Shown here piece after piece: positions 17,317-17,931 of a stretch of DNA of 17,931 bases. The stretch is from Zelonia costaricensis (taxonomy: Eukaryota > Euglenozoa > Kinetoplastea > Trypanosomatida > Trypanosomatidae). Position 1 is the stretch's first letter. Each line of letters starts with the position of its first letter. A program made the translations under genes and the position numbers. The notes below the pieces were generated by a model. The model was not told where the DNA came from. It worked only from the letters and a program-made list of their open reading frames with translations, and searched no databases. The stretch is from the NCBI GenBank assembly GCA_030849075.1, contig JASAOO010003027.1, positions 1 through 17,931 of the forward strand, read 5' to 3'.

Positions 17317-17931
17317 CGGTGGGGGAGGTGGGGGGGGAGGGGGCGCTGTCGGTGCTGACGTGAGCGTCCCACGCACACGCAACACAGCCAAACGCACCAG
17401 GAAAAAAAAACAAGAAGCGTGACAAGGCAAAGCGAGGAAGAGAAGAAACAGCAAGAACAACGCAGAGTCAACTGGAAGCAGCACACAGACACACACACGT
17501 GTGGAAGCGACGGCGGAGGGAACAAGAACGGAGAAGGCGACGGGAGGGGAGGGGGGGTCAGCGGGACGCGTACGGGGCCGGCAGCGCAGTCGCCGACGAA
17601 AAGCTCCCTCGGACAACCAGAGCCAAGCACACAGAGGAGAGAATGAAAAAAAATGGACAGTCGGGAAAAGCGAAGACGACTCGCAACCGAGGCTGTGGAT
17701 GGAGTAGGCAGGCAGCACAGACGATGGACTGCACCGAGTCAGACAACAAAGGAGGGAAGTGCAGTGAGAGAGAGAGGTCGAGTGCACGGCGGTGAAGGAG
17801 AGAAGGGATGAGCAAAGGGAAGAGGTGCAAGCAACAATGGAGGTGATGCCGTGTCGCAGGGAAAGGCAGGGAGGGAAAGCAGGGGAAGGGGGGGGGGACG
17901 GTCCACACAAAACGCAGATGCGTGCCCACGC

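Larger units (their letters stand above)
16476..17931. other. Intergenic DNA upstream of the 973-aa gene
   Basis: The stretch is strongly purine-biased on the plus strand, with no credible gene. A long minus-strand frame across 16954-17910 has Ser/Pro/Leu/Cys and pure pyrimidine-codon content, typical of translated polypyrimidine DNA. It holds the acceptors for the 973-aa gene, a short CA repeat, a 34-bp tandem duplication and several G-quadruplex-type clusters. The right part is probably the 3' UTR of an off-window gene. Confidence 0.65.

Noticed and set aside
16954..17910. A 318-codon minus-strand frame upstream of the 973-aa gene
   Set aside because: It consists almost entirely of pyrimidine codons (Ser, Pro, Leu, Phe, Cys), crosses the 34-bp repeat and the N, and contains a polyproline run from a G-rich block. 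It reads as translated splice-signal DNA.

Overview
The window looks like nuclear DNA from a trypanosomatid, most likely Leishmania or a close relative in the Leishmaniinae. It is GC-rich, and three very long uninterrupted reading frames all lie on the minus strand. They are separated by 1.4-2.1 kb of low-complexity DNA made of purine runs, G runs and TG/CA microsatellites. On the minus strand the purine runs become polypyrimidine tracts followed by AG, which is the signature of spliced-leader (SL) trans-splicing acceptors. No intron, bacterial operon signal, tRNA or rRNA was seen. The genus is inferred from this architecture, not from a database match.

Layout in transcription order (right to left). 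Positions 17931-16476 are non-coding DNA with two candidate SL acceptors for the first gene. Positions 16475-13554 encode a 973-aa protein that starts MGCADSK, a strong N-myristoylation plus palmitoylation signal, and continues as a Ser/Pro/Gly-rich, mostly disordered chain. Positions 13553-12119 are non-coding. Positions 12118-8984 encode a 1044-aa Ser/Ala-rich protein with five RRxS/T sites, repeated tryptophan motifs and a charged helical segment near the C-terminus. Positions 8983-6923 are non-coding and hold the longest microsatellite and several G-quadruplex-type runs. Positions 6922-1496 encode an 1808-aa Ala/Ser/Thr-rich protein with a loosely repeated [D/E]-[G/A/T]-S-hydrophobic motif. 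Positions 1495-1 are its 3' flank and end in a textbook SL acceptor (T14-CC-AG) for a gene whose coding part lies off the left edge.

The three genes would be co-transcribed as part of one polycistronic unit, then separated by trans-splicing and polyadenylation. I recognise no catalytic domain in any of them, and their names and functions are unknown to me. All three look like large disordered proteins with short conserved-looking islands, suited to scaffold or regulatory roles. That reading is inference. I found no mobile element, CRISPR array, defence system or other obviously new multi-gene system. The most concrete leads are the acylated protein, its SILK-like phosphatase-docking motif, and the degenerate motif of the 1808-aa protein.
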